NCBI GenBank assembly: GCA_017505635.1
Contig: JAFVOU010000011.1
Location: 1-64,000, forward strand
DNA: 64,000 nucleotides
DNA from: Oscillospiraceae bacterium
Lineage (GTDB): Bacteria > Bacillota > Clostridia > Oscillospirales > Ruminococcaceae
Reading direction: 5' to 3'
Shown: positions 16,841 through 25,043 of the stretch, in pieces
Layout: every line of letters begins with the position of its first letter
Position numbering within the stretch: position 1 is the first letter of the stretch
Translations under genes and position numbers: made by a program
The notes under the pieces: model-generated
Databases searched by the model: none
Told to the model about the DNA's origin: nothing
Seen by the model: only the letters and a program-made list of their open reading frames with translations

Positions 16841-19090
16841 ATGGGCGAATATATTGTTATAAAAGGTGCAAGGGAAAACAACCTTAAAAATATCAGCGTA
16901 AAAATTCCCAAAAAGCAGATTACCGTTTTTACGGGGGTTTCGGGCAGCGGCAAAAGTTCTGTCTGCCTTGATACAATAGCGGCCGAAAGCCGACGGGAAC
17001 TCAACGAAACTTTTCCTGTTTATGTTCAGCATCATCTGCCTAAATACGGCAGACCAAATGTGGAAAAAATTGAAAATCTGCCTGTAACAATTGTTATCGA
17101 CCAGAAAAAACCAAGCGGAAACAGCCGTTCCACAGTGGGCACATATACCGATATCTACACAATGCTGCGACTGCTGTTCAGCCGTGTGGGCAAGCCTTTT
17201 ATCGGCTATTCCGACGTATTCAGCTTCAATCATCCGTCGGGCAGCTGCCCAAGATGTGACGGTCTTGGTGTGGTAACCGACCTTGATATCCACAAGCTTG
17301 TGGATTTTGACAAATGCCTCAACGACGAGGGTGTTATCAACTATCCTGCCTTTACCACAGGTGCCTGGCGCTGGAAACGCTATGCCTACAGCGGCCTTTT
17401 TGACCTTGATAAAAAAATAAAGGATTACAGCGAAGAAGAACTGCAGCTGTTTTTGTATTCACCGCAGATACGGCTTAAAAATCCTCCTGCAAACTGGCCT
17501 AAATCGGCAAAGTTTGAGGGCATCTATCCCCGTATGTACCGCAGCATCATAAACAGCAAAGAGGGCGAGATGCACAAAAAGCATCTGGAAAAAATGGTTT
17601 CCACATTTACCTGTCCCGAATGTCACGGTCAGCGTGTAAACGACAAGGTGCGTTCCTGCCTTATAAACGGCAAAAGCATTGCCGATGTGTGCGATATGCC
17701 TATCGAAGATGCAATTGCGTTTGTAAAATCAATCGACGACCCTCTTGCAAGGGATTTGAAGGTTGAACTTACCAAACGTCTGCAGGCTCTTGTTGATATA
17801 GGCTTAAGCTATCTTACATTAAGCCGCGGCACCGATACACTTTCCGGCGGTGAGGCACAGCGAATCAAAATTGCAAAATATATCAACAGTGCACTTACAG
17901 ATATGCTTTATGTGCTGGACGAACCAAGTGTCGGCCTGCATCCAAAGGATATTGACCGTATGAAACTGTCCCTTGAAAAACTTAAAAACCACGGTAACAC
18001 AGTGCTTATTGTGGAACATCACCGCGAAATCATAAAACTTGCCGACAATATAGTGGATATGGGGCCAAAAGCAGGACAGTACGGCGGCGAAATTATGTTC
18101 GAAGGTGATTACGACGGATTGCTTAAATCCGATACAATCACAGCAAAAATGCTTTCCAGTGTTACACCACTCAAAACCGATTACCGCAAACCTACAGGCT
18201 GGTTCAGGGTGGAAAACGCAACCCTGCACAATCTTAAAAATGTAACGGTGGATTTGCCTATGGGCACAATCTGCGTTATTGCAGGTGTTGCGGGCAGCGG
18301 CAAATCCAGCCTTATGGAACATTTTCAGAACGTTTATCCCGGAACTGTTATTTCCATCAAGCAGAAAAACATCGGTATAAACCTGCGTTCCACACCTGCC
18401 ACATACCTTGAAATATGGGATGATATCCGCAATCTTTTTGCAAAGGCAAACAAGGTTTCCAATGCATATTTCAGTTTTAACTCTGTGGGCGGTTGTCCTG
18501 TCTGCGGCGGCAAGGGTGTTATTGTAAGCGAAATGGCATTTATGGACGCAATCGAAACAAAATGCGAAGCCTGCGGAGGCCTGCGTTTTTCGCCCGAAGC
18601 CCTGTCATATCTGTACAACGGCAAAAATATAGGTGAGGTTATGGACCTGTCGGTATCCCAGGCAATTGAATTTTTCAAGGGTCAGCCTTTTGTTGAAAAA
18701 CTGGAAGCACTTAAAAAAGTTGGCCTTGGATATATTCATCTCAACCAGTCTATGACCACTCTGTCAGGCGGCGAGCTGCAGCGAGTAAAACTTGCAGACA
18801 AACTTAAGGAAAAAGGCCAGGTGTTTATCCTTGACGAACCTACCGACGGGCTGCACCTTGATGACATCAAACGACTCAAAGAGGTTTTCAACGATATGGC
18901 AGACAAGGGCAATACTTTGTTTATCATCGAACACAGCCTTGATGTTATGAAAGATGCCGACTATATCATCGAAATGGGTCCCGAAGGCGGTCTCAAAGGT
19001 GGTCAGGTGCTGTTCAGCGGCACACCTGCACAGATACTTGCCAGCGACAGTTCTGTAACAAGAAAATATATCGAAGAAAGTTTAAAGTGA
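16841..19090 (+). CDS. UvrA-like ABC ATPase (short, UvrA2/DrrC type)
   Basis: A 749-aa soluble ABC protein with two nucleotide-binding halves: Walker A GVSGSGKSS (about 35) and GVAGSGKSS (about 480), signature motifs LSGGEAQRIK and LSGGELQRVK, and Walker B VLDEPSVGLH and ILDEPTDGLH. Zinc-finger Cys pairs are visible (CPRCDG, CPECHG, CPVCGG, CEACGG). Canonical UvrA is about 940 aa; about 190 residues are missing, consistent with loss of the UvrB-binding insertion region as in UvrA2. It is therefore probably not the housekeeping repair UvrA but a drug-tolerance or accessory DNA-damage protein. It is monocistronic, with its own promoter and terminator. Confidence 0.88.
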   Translation: MGEYIVIKGARENNLKNISVKIPKKQITVFTGVSGSGKSSVCLDTIAAESRRELNETFPVYVQHHLPKYGRPNVEKIENLPVTIVIDQKKPSGNSRSTVGTYTDIYTMLRLLFSRVGKPFIGYSDVFSFNHPSGSCPRCDGLGVVTDLDIHKLVDFDKCLNDEGVINYPAFTTGAWRWKRYAYSGLFDLDKKIKDYSEEELQLFLYSPQIRLKNPPANWPKSAKFEGIYPRMYRSIINSKEGEMHKKHLEKMVSTFTCPECHGQRVNDKVRSCLINGKSIADVCDMPIEDAIAFVKSIDDPLARDLKVELTKRLQALVDIGLSYLTLSRGTDTLSGGEAQRIKIAKYINSALTDMLYVLDEPSVGLHPKDIDRMKLSLEKLKNHGNTVLIVEHHREIIKLADNIVDMGPKAGQYGGEIMFEGDYDGLLKSDTITAKMLSSVTPLKTDYRKPTGWFRVENATLHNLKNVTVDLPMGTICVIAGVAGSGKSSLMEHFQNVYPGTVISIKQKNIGINLRSTPATYLEIWDDIRNLFAKANKVSNAYFSFNSVGGCPVCGGKGVIVSEMAFMDAIETKCEACGGLRFSPEALSYLYNGKNIGEVMDLSVSQAIEFFKGQPFVEKLEALKKVGLGYIHLNQSMTTLSGGELQRVKLADKLKEKGQVFILDEPTDGLHLDDIKRLKEVFNDMADKGNTLFIIEHSLDVMKDADYIIEMGPEGGLKGGQVLFSGTPAQILASDSSVTRKYIEESLK

Positions 19091-19105
19091 TTTTTACAAA
19101 AATAT

Positions 19106-19142
19106 ACAGCACCGTACAATAAAAATGTGCGGTGCTGTTTTG
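19106..19142 (+). terminator. Terminator of the UvrA-like gene
   Basis: A 9-bp stem acagcaccg/cggtgctgt followed by TTTTG, 16 nt after the stop. Confidence 0.8.
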
Positions 19143-19179
19143 CATTTAATCATGGAGGTGGAATGATGTTTATATGTAA

Positions 19180-19950
19180 TTAAATATACAGTTCGCCCCA
19201 GCGGCCGTATGAGAGGAAATCAATCTTTCTGTACAGCTCGGCAACCTCGTCATATCCGCTGATAAGACAAGGTGTTTTGCCCATGGCGAGAATTTCTTTT
19301 ATAAGAAATTTTGTGATATATGTGCCTATGCCCTGCATACGGTATTCCGGTATAACCGCAACTGCGGCAATGGCGGCGTGGGTATCGTCCTGGCTGATTA
19401 TGCTGCCTGTGCCTATTGGTCTGCCGTCTCTTTCAAGCTGAAAAACCTTTGCAGCTCCACAGTCTGAAAGCTTTGTCAGATTATCTGCCCAAGGCTCAAA
19501 TTTAAGATGTGTGCGGTAATATTCGTGGCTCTGCTGCAGAACGCTGTAAACATCTTTTAAATCAGCAGGCTTTATATCGGGAAAATCAGGGCAGATGTTT
19601 CCGCCTTTATATTCCATATAATAGCTGCTTTCGGTTACACCACCGAGAATTGCGTGCAGTTCTTCGCACAAATCCCAGTCGCTGTCAATTTCGTGGATTT
19701 GGTATTCCTTTGTCAGTGCAACGATATCATCTGTGCCAATCTGTCCGCGTTTTACAACTGTAAGCACCTGCCCGTTAAGATGCAGTGCGGCAGTGTTTGT
19801 TCCGTTTTCGGATAAAATCCAGAATCTGTGTACAGAATGTCCGGTTCCGTATGCGGCAAGGGCACTGCGGCTGCGGCTGCCAAAAACGTGTTCGGCTCGG
19901 CACAGGCTGTGATATTCTGCAATATTTGTTTTGTCAACTTTAATAAGCAT
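19180..19950 (-). CDS. GNAT-family N-acetyltransferase
   Basis: A 256-aa protein whose C-terminal half is a GNAT domain. The acetyl-CoA loop is visible as VIPEYRMQGIGTYITKFLIKE's R-x-x-G-I-G pattern (about 208-216), preceded by AAIAAVAV and followed by LISGYDEVAELYRKIDF. The N-terminal half is an extra domain without a recognised signature (its start resembles a degenerate acetyltransferase fold). The substrate is unknown. The ribosome binding site AAAGGA lies 8 nt before the start. It is transcribed toward the UvrA-like gene. Confidence 0.8.
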   Translation of the reverse strand: MLIKVDKTNIAEYHSLCRAEHVFGSRSRSALAAYGTGHSVHRFWILSENGTNTAALHLNGQVLTVVKRGQIGTDDIVALTKEYQIHEIDSDWDLCEELHAILGGVTESSYYMEYKGGNICPDFPDIKPADLKDVYSVLQQSHEYYRTHLKFEPWADNLTKLSDCGAAKVFQLERDGRPIGTGSIISQDDTHAAIAAVAVIPEYRMQGIGTYITKFLIKEILAMGKTPCLISGYDEVAELYRKIDFLSYGRWGELYI

Positions 19951-20002
19951 AATATAATTCCTTTATTGTAATATATAATAATTGCCTGATGTAAAGATTT
20001 TG

Positions 20003-20689
20003 TTACAGCTCTTTTATCTTTGAAAGATGTCTGTACATTGTCGCCTGGGAACAGCCAAAAATTTCGGCGGCATCCTTTACGGCACCTTTTATGAGAAATA
20101 CTCCTTTGCTGTCCAGTGCAGATATTATGCGCAGTTTGTCTTTAAGTGTCATATTTGCAGGCTTGAGGTTCTGTTCTTTAAGCTCTGCGGATATGATTTC
20201 GTACGCGCTGGAGTCAGGTGCTCCGTGCAGTTTTGCATGCTTGCTGCTTTCGGCTTTAAGCGGAACCTTTGTGGTATCAAAGCGGAAGTTGGTATCTACA
20301 AGGGCATCAGGGTGACAAAGGTTGAATACCTTCTGGCTGAGTTCGCGGTAACGGCTGTCGTCAAAGTTTATGCACAAAGCACCGATAAGCTGGCCTGTCT
20401 CGTCTTTTATAAACATTGTGGACGAACAGAGAATTTTTCCGTTGGGGGACATACCGTACTGATGCAGAACAAAATCATTTCCCTCATATTCGTGGTTTTC
20501 TATAATACCTAAAAGTTTGTCACTGGCAAGATGACCTATGCTGCGGCCGCTTATATGTCCGTTTGCGACTGCTACAAGAGCACCCTGCTGGTCAGATATA
20601 TCGTGCAGCGCAACTTCATAGTCCGGCCCCAGAACTCTGCCGAAGAATTCGGTTATTTTTGTAAAATAGTGCAGTTGGTTGCTTGTCAT
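20003..20689 (-). CDS. YheO-type PAS/HTH transcriptional regulator
   Basis: A 229-aa DNA-binding protein. Residues ~5-120 form a YheO-like PAS domain (family mark DYEVALHDIS and the stretch GKILCSSTMFIKDETGQ), and the C-terminus is a helix-turn-helix of the HTH_22 type (AAEIFGCSQATMYRHLSKIKEL). ATG 20689 is chosen for AAGGAG 9 nt upstream. It is divergent from the tryptophanase-family gene, and four copies of TGCACAA lie in the gap between them, so it is the obvious candidate to control that operon and itself. The ligand is unknown; an aromatic amino acid or indole is a guess. Confidence 0.82.
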   Translation of the reverse strand: MTSNQLHYFTKITEFFGRVLGPDYEVALHDISDQQGALVAVANGHISGRSIGHLASDKLLGIIENHEYEGNDFVLHQYGMSPNGKILCSSTMFIKDETGQLIGALCINFDDSRYRELSQKVFNLCHPDALVDTNFRFDTTKVPLKAESSKHAKLHGAPDSSAYEIISAELKEQNLKPANMTLKDKLRIISALDSKGVFLIKGAVKDAAEIFGCSQATMYRHLSKIKEL

Positions 20690-20778
20690 GGCTTTCTCCT
20701 TGGAATAATATTTTAAATTTGCTTTCAGTGCATACAAAAACAATAACTGAATAAAATGGGCTGAAAGCTGTAAAAGTA

Positions 20779-20940
20779 TGCACAAAAATAACATAAAAAT
20801 AAAAAATATATTTTGCACAATGTAATTATAACATATTTTAATAAAAAATTATTAAAAAATGAGAAAATTTTATTCCGCGATTTGCACAAAAAATATATAA
20901 AAAATATATAAATAACAGAAAAATTATTCATTTTGCACAA
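20779..20940. repeat. Four direct TGCACAA repeats upstream of the tryptophanase promoter
   Basis: TGCACAA occurs in the same orientation at 20779-20785, 20814-20820, 20883-20889 and 20934-20940; the last three share the longer form (t)tTTGCACAA. The last copy ends 7 nt before the -35 box. The surroundings are very AT-rich and contain no gene. They may be operator half-sites for the adjacent YheO-type regulator (inference). Confidence 0.55.
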
Positions 20941-20947
20941 TATTAAG

Positions 20948-20976
20948 TTGAAAAAATCTTCTCATCGTGATACTAT
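20948..20976 (+). promoter_or_regulatory. Promoter of the tryptophanase operon
   Basis: TTGAAA (20948-20953) and TACTAT (20971-20976) with exact 17-nt spacing, placed right after the TGCACAA repeats. Confidence 0.7.
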
Positions 20977-20982
20977 TATAGT

Positions 20983-21098
20983 TGCAATAAGGTACGGGTT
21001 CTCCCTGCCTTTAAAATCGTTTATTAAAATTTTTAAATAGGTACTGACCGCTAGGCACCGACGCCGACCGGGGTATCTTCCAACAGGAGGAACTACCA
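20983..21098 (+). ncRNA. Structured 5' leader of the tryptophanase-family gene, class unknown
   Basis: A ~116-nt leader without ATG or Trp codons, so it is not a TnaC-type leader peptide. Two structured blocks flank an AT-rich spacer. The first is a hairpin ggta(c)ggg-ttct-ccc-tgcc at 20991-21009. The second, at about 21040-21077, is a GC-rich block closed by aggtac/gtatct pairing around tgaccgctaggcaccgacg and a second gaccgggg. This GC-rich island in an AT-rich gap, ending ~20 nt before the ribosome binding site, suggests a regulatory RNA. I cannot match it to a known riboswitch. Confidence 0.45.
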
Positions 21099-22742
21099 AT
21101 GAAAAAGTATCCACTTAAAGCAGCTACACCACATTCCTACACATATGCTGTACGTAACCTTCCAGAAGTAACAGTTGAACAGCGTGAAAGAGCTCTCAAC
21201 GCAACACACTGGAACGAATTTGCATTCCCAGCAGGTATGCTCACAGTTGACATGCTCTCCGACTCCGGTACAACAGCTATGACAGACCTTCAGTGGTCCG
21301 CACTTATGCTCGGTGACGAAGCATACGGCCGTAACAACGGTTACTACGTACTTCTCGACGCATTCCGTGATATCTTTGAACGCGGCGGCGAAAAGAACTG
21401 GAAAAACGCTATCGACCTTATCCGTACAGGTTGCAAAGACGTAGATAAACTCATGGACGAACTCTACCTCTGCGAATACGAAGGCGGCCTCTTCAACGGC
21501 GGCGCAGCACAGATGGAAAGACCAAACGCATTTATCATCCAGCAGGGTCGTGCAGCTGAATCCGTTCTCATGGAAATCGTTAAGAAAATCCTTGCAGAAC
21601 GTCATCCAGGCAAAGTATTTACAATTCCTTCCAACGGTCACTTCGACACAACAGAAGGCAACATCAAACAGATGGGCTCCATCCCACGTAACCTTTACAA
21701 CAAAGAACTTCTTTACGAAGTACCAGAAGGCGGCAGATACGAAAAGAACCCATTCAAAGGCAACATGGACCTTGAAAAACTCGAACAGCTTATCCAGGGT
21801 GTAGGTCCAGAAAACGTTCCACTCGTATTCTCCTGTATCACAAACAACCCAGTATGTGGCCAGGCTGTTTCTATGGCTAACATCAAAGCTACATCTGAAA
21901 TCGCTCACAAATACAACATCCCATACGTTCTCGATACAGCTCGTTGGGCAGAAAACGCTTACTTCATCAAAATGAACGAAGAAGGCTACGAAGACAAATC
22001 CATCGCTGAAATCGCAACAGAAATGTTCAGCTACTGTGACGTATTCACAATGTCCGCTAAAAAAGACGGTCATGCTAACATGGGTGGTATGCTTGCATTC
22101 CGCGATAAAGGTCTCTTCTGGAAAAACTTCTCCGACTTCGACGAAGAAGGCAACTGCACATTCGACGTTGGTGTTAAAATCAAAGTTAAACAGATCTCCT
22201 GCTACGGTAACGACTCTTACGGCGGTATGTCCGGTCGTGATATGATGGCTCTTGCTGTAGGTCTTAAAGAATCCTGCAACTTCCACTACCTCGACGAACG
22301 TATTGCACAGTGTAACTACCTTGCAGAAGGCTTCTACAATGCAGGCGTTAAAGGCGTTATCATCCCAGCTGGCGGTCACGGTGTATACATCGACATGACA
22401 CAGTTCTTCGATGGCAAACGCGGTCATGACTCCTTCGCAGGTCAGGGCTTCTCTATGGAACTTCTCCGCCGTTACGGTATCAGAACATCCGAACTCGGTG
22501 ACTACTCCATGGAATACGACCTCAAAACACCAGAACAGCAGGCTGAAGTATGTAACGTTGTTCGTTTCGCTATCAACCGTAGCCAGCTCACACAGCAGCA
22601 CCTCGACTATGTAATCGAAGCTGTTTCCGAACTCTACAAAGATCGTGAAAACATCCCTAACATGAGAATCGTTCAGGGCAGAACACTTCCAATGCGTCAC
22701 TTCCACGCATTCCTTGAACCATACGCAAACGAAGAAAAATAA
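21099..22742 (+). CDS. Tryptophanase / tyrosine phenol-lyase family beta-eliminating lyase
   Basis: A 547-aa PLP enzyme that cleaves an aromatic amino acid to indole (or phenol), pyruvate and ammonia. The PLP-lysine motif is MSAKKDGHANMGG (about 320-332; Lys of SAKKD), and the cofactor Asp/Arg region is PYVLDTARWAENAYF. The family is normally 455-475 aa, so this is a long form with roughly 75 extra residues, mainly in the region after FDVGVKIKVKQISCYGNDSY and at the N-terminus. I favour tryptophanase over tyrosine phenol-lyase, with limited certainty. Codon use is as biased as in the hydrogenase genes, implying very high expression. The strong AGGAGG start follows a structured leader; an NSS transporter follows. 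Confidence 0.85.
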   Translation: MKKYPLKAATPHSYTYAVRNLPEVTVEQRERALNATHWNEFAFPAGMLTVDMLSDSGTTAMTDLQWSALMLGDEAYGRNNGYYVLLDAFRDIFERGGEKNWKNAIDLIRTGCKDVDKLMDELYLCEYEGGLFNGGAAQMERPNAFIIQQGRAAESVLMEIVKKILAERHPGKVFTIPSNGHFDTTEGNIKQMGSIPRNLYNKELLYEVPEGGRYEKNPFKGNMDLEKLEQLIQGVGPENVPLVFSCITNNPVCGQAVSMANIKATSEIAHKYNIPYVLDTARWAENAYFIKMNEEGYEDKSIAEIATEMFSYCDVFTMSAKKDGHANMGGMLAFRDKGLFWKNFSDFDEEGNCTFDVGVKIKVKQISCYGNDSYGGMSGRDMMALAVGLKESCNFHYLDERIAQCNYLAEGFYNAGVKGVIIPAGGHGVYIDMTQFFDGKRGHDSFAGQGFSMELLRRYGIRTSELGDYSMEYDLKTPEQQAEVCNVVRFAINRSQLTQQHLDYVIEAVSELYKDRENIPNMRIVQGRTLPMRHFHAFLEPYANEEK

Positions 22743-22820
22743 TTCGTTAAGCTGAGGTTTAACAATCAGAGTGTGGGCACTAAGCATATATCCATGTGCT
22801 CAGAATTAACTAATTAATTT

Positions 22821-22863
22821 AAAGCACTCGCATAACTTTAAAAGCTATGCGAGTGCTTTTTTT
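22821..22863 (+). terminator. Terminator between lyase and transporter genes
   Basis: A 14-bp stem aaagcactcgcata/tatgcgagtgcttt followed by seven T residues. Only 41 nt remain before the transporter ATG, too little for a promoter, so the transporter probably depends on partial read-through. Confidence 0.85.
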
Positions 22864-22904
22864 AAAAAACGAATTTATAATTTTTAAGAGGAGGTATTCT
22901 CAAA

Positions 22905-24296
22905 ATGAGCAATATCGAAAAAAGAGACGGGTTCCAGTCTAAATGGGGCTTTATCTTGGCATGTATCGGCTCTGCTGTAGGTATGGGTAACATCTGGCGT
23001 TTCCCTATCATGGTATCCACATATGGTGGTATGACATTCTTGCTTCCATATTTCCTTTTCGTAGTACTTATCGGTGCATCTGGTGTTATTGAAGAATTTG
23101 CACTTGGTCGTTGGGCAGAAGCTGGCCCAGTTGGTGCTTTTGGTAAAGCAACAGAAAACGGCGGCAAAGGCAAAGGCCTTGGTACAGCAATCGGCGCTCT
23201 CCCAATCGTTGGTGCAGCAATGCTTGCTATCGGCTACACAGTAGTTCTTGGCTGGATCTTCAAATACACATGGATGGGTATCAGTGGCGGTCTCTTCGCT
23301 ATGGGTACAGACATGGCAACAATCGGTGGCACATTCGGCGCAACAGCTCCAGAATCCGCAACACTTGGCGAAGCTATCGGCGTTATGTTCTCCAACGGCA
23401 TCTTCGGCATCGGTAACGGTGTTTGGCAGCTTGTTGGTCTTGTAATCTCCCTTGCTATCATGGTTATGGGTATTGCAGGCGGTATCGAAAAAGCTAACAA
23501 AGTTATGATGCCAGTTCTCTTCGCACTCTTCGTAGGTCTTGCAATCTACATTGCATTCCTCCCAGGTGCAGAAGTTGGTTACAAATACATCTTCACACTT
23601 AACCCAGCAGGTCTTGCTAACCCACAGGTTTGGGTATTTGCATTCGGTCAGGCATTCTTCTCCCTCTCTGTTGCTGGTAACGGTTCTGTTATCTATGGTT
23701 CCTACCTTGGCAAAGACGAAGACATTCCTTCCTCTGCAAGAAACGTTGCAGTATTCGACACAATGGCAGCTCTTCTCGCTATGTTCGTTATCCTCCCAGC
23801 AATGGGCGTTGGCGGCGTAGAACCATCTGCAGGCGGCCCTGGTCTTATGTTCGTTTACCTTCCAAACGTATTTAACGGCATGGCAGGCGGCAGAATCGTA
23901 GGTATGGTATTCTTTATCTGCGTTCTCTTTGCTGGCGTATCCTCTATCGTTAACCTTTACGAAGCTCCAGTTGCATTCTTCCAGGAACAGTTCAAGATGA
24001 AACGTCTCCCAGCTGTTATCGTTATGGGTGCTATCGGTGCAGTTATCTCCCTCCTTATCCAGCCTTGGACATCCCAGTGGATGGACGTTGTTTCCATCTA
24101 CATCTGCCCACTCGGTGCAGCACTTGCTGGTATCATGTTCTTCTGGGTAATGAAAAAAGATACAGCTCTTGCAGCTGTTAACCAGGGTGCTAAAAAACCT
24201 ATCGGCAACTGGTTCTACCCACTTGGTAAATATGTATACGTAATCCTTGCTATCGCAGCACTCGTTCTTGGTGCTATGTACGGTGGTATCGGCTAA
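22905..24296 (+). CDS. Sodium-dependent amino-acid transporter, NSS/SNF family (TnaT/MhsT-like)
   Basis: A 463-aa membrane protein with about 11 helices. The first helix carries the Na+/substrate signature GSAVGMGNIWRFP (about 22-34), and the break in helix 6 is visible as FSLSVAGNGSVIYGSYL. The length fits the 11-helix bacterial branch (MhsT) that imports hydrophobic amino acids. Next to a tryptophanase-family gene the likely cargo is tryptophan or tyrosine (inference). The ribosome binding site is GAGGAGG. High codon bias matches the lyase gene, supporting shared expression. Confidence 0.9.
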   Translation: MSNIEKRDGFQSKWGFILACIGSAVGMGNIWRFPIMVSTYGGMTFLLPYFLFVVLIGASGVIEEFALGRWAEAGPVGAFGKATENGGKGKGLGTAIGALPIVGAAMLAIGYTVVLGWIFKYTWMGISGGLFAMGTDMATIGGTFGATAPESATLGEAIGVMFSNGIFGIGNGVWQLVGLVISLAIMVMGIAGGIEKANKVMMPVLFALFVGLAIYIAFLPGAEVGYKYIFTLNPAGLANPQVWVFAFGQAFFSLSVAGNGSVIYGSYLGKDEDIPSSARNVAVFDTMAALLAMFVILPAMGVGGVEPSAGGPGLMFVYLPNVFNGMAGGRIVGMVFFICVLFAGVSSIVNLYEAPVAFFQEQFKMKRLPAVIVMGAIGAVISLLIQPWTSQWMDVVSIYICPLGAALAGIMFFWVMKKDTALAAVNQGAKKPIGNWFYPLGKYVYVILAIAALVLGAMYGGIG

Positions 24297-24322
24297 TACA
24301 TAACCGGTTTAATATGCAAAAT

Positions 24323-24356
24323 AACAGGCGGCAGTTTTGCCGCCTGTTTTGTTTTT
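24323..24356 (+). terminator. Terminator of the lyase-transporter operon
   Basis: A 10-bp stem aacaggcggc/gccgcctgtt with loop agtttt and T-rich tail ttgttttt. Confidence 0.85.
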
Positions 24357-24367
24357 ACAGCAATAAA

Positions 24368-24406
24368 AATACCCGTCATAACATTGTTGGTGTTATGACG
24401 GGTATT
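24368..24406 (-). terminator. Terminator of the YqeY gene (bidirectional)
   Basis: A perfect 16-bp stem aatacccgtcataaca/tgttatgacgggtatt. On the minus strand it is followed by TTTTATTG, 39 nt after the YqeY stop. Confidence 0.8.
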
Positions 24407-24445
24407 CTATTTTAAAATTATGCATACTGACTGTTGCAAAGAGGT

Positions 24446-24892
24446 TTAAGCAAAGAATGTGGAAAGAATATCGTTAACCAGCTTGCCGTCTGCCTTGCCT
24501 TTTGTCAGAGGCATAAGGTTTTTCATAATAATGCCTTTTTCCTTTGGAGTTGGTGCTTCTATGCCAAGAGAATCAAGCACGGATTTGATTGTAGCTCTGA
24601 TTTCTTCTTCGTCCATCTGTTTTGGCAGATATACTGTGTAGAATTCAAGTTTTGCCTTGCATTCTTCAACAACAGCTTCGTAGCCTGCAGGTGCTGTGTC
24701 CATTGTTTCTTTAAGCTGTTTAACTTCACGCTGAACAACTGCAATTTCTTCTTCAGCTGTAAGGTCTGCACGTTTGTCGATAGCTTTGGACTTAAGTGCA
24801 GCAAGCAGTGCGGACAAAGCTTCTTTCTTTAAAGTGTTTTTTTCTTTCATTGCAGCCATCATTTCGCTGCGAACCTGGTCTATAAGTGCCAT
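24446..24892 (-). CDS. GatB/YqeY domain protein
   Basis: A 148-aa helical protein of the YqeY family: LIDQVRSEMMAAMKEKNTLK at the N-terminus, then EEEIAVVQREVKQLKE, the YLPKQMDEEEI motif and the conserved C-terminal GKADGKLVNDIL. YqeY resembles the tail domain of GatB and probably interacts with tRNA or aminoacyl-tRNA, but its role is not settled. ATG 24892 is chosen because GGGAGG lies 9 nt upstream. Confidence 0.9.
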   Translation of the reverse strand: MALIDQVRSEMMAAMKEKNTLKKEALSALLAALKSKAIDKRADLTAEEEIAVVQREVKQLKETMDTAPAGYEAVVEECKAKLEFYTVYLPKQMDEEEIRATIKSVLDSLGIEAPTPKEKGIIMKNLMPLTKGKADGKLVNDILSTFFA

Positions 24893-24927
24893 AGTGGTTG
24901 GCCTCCCTTTTATTTTAAATAAATTGC

Positions 24928-24991
24928 AGGGGCGAACTGTCTTTACCCGCGGCATCAGCAAAGAGCAATCGGGCAAACACAGTTCGCCCCT
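24928..24991. repeat. Inverted repeat of the ggggcgaactgt family
   Basis: Perfect 13-bp arms aggggcgaactgt (24928-24940) and acagttcgcccct (24979-24991) enclose 38 nt. It lies upstream of yqeY, near no coding region. It looks like a small interspersed palindromic element (REP/MITE-like); I recall similar motifs in related gut Clostridia but cannot verify that here. Confidence 0.6.
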
Positions 24992-25043
24992 ACATTATGT
25001 TACGCGAACAAATTATTTTATAATGTAATATTATTCAACAAAA

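Noticed and set aside
20811..20940. Sigma-54 promoter suggested by TTGCA-like repeats
   Set aside because: No GG element at -24 from any TTGCA, and a good sigma-A promoter with 17-nt spacing is present instead.
20983..21098. TnaC-type leader peptide in front of tryptophanase
   Set aside because: No ATG and no Trp codon in the leader.
21093..22787. 564-aa open frame antisense to the tryptophanase gene
   Set aside because: Cys/Phe/Val-rich mirror frame; covers the whole sense gene and has no start signal.
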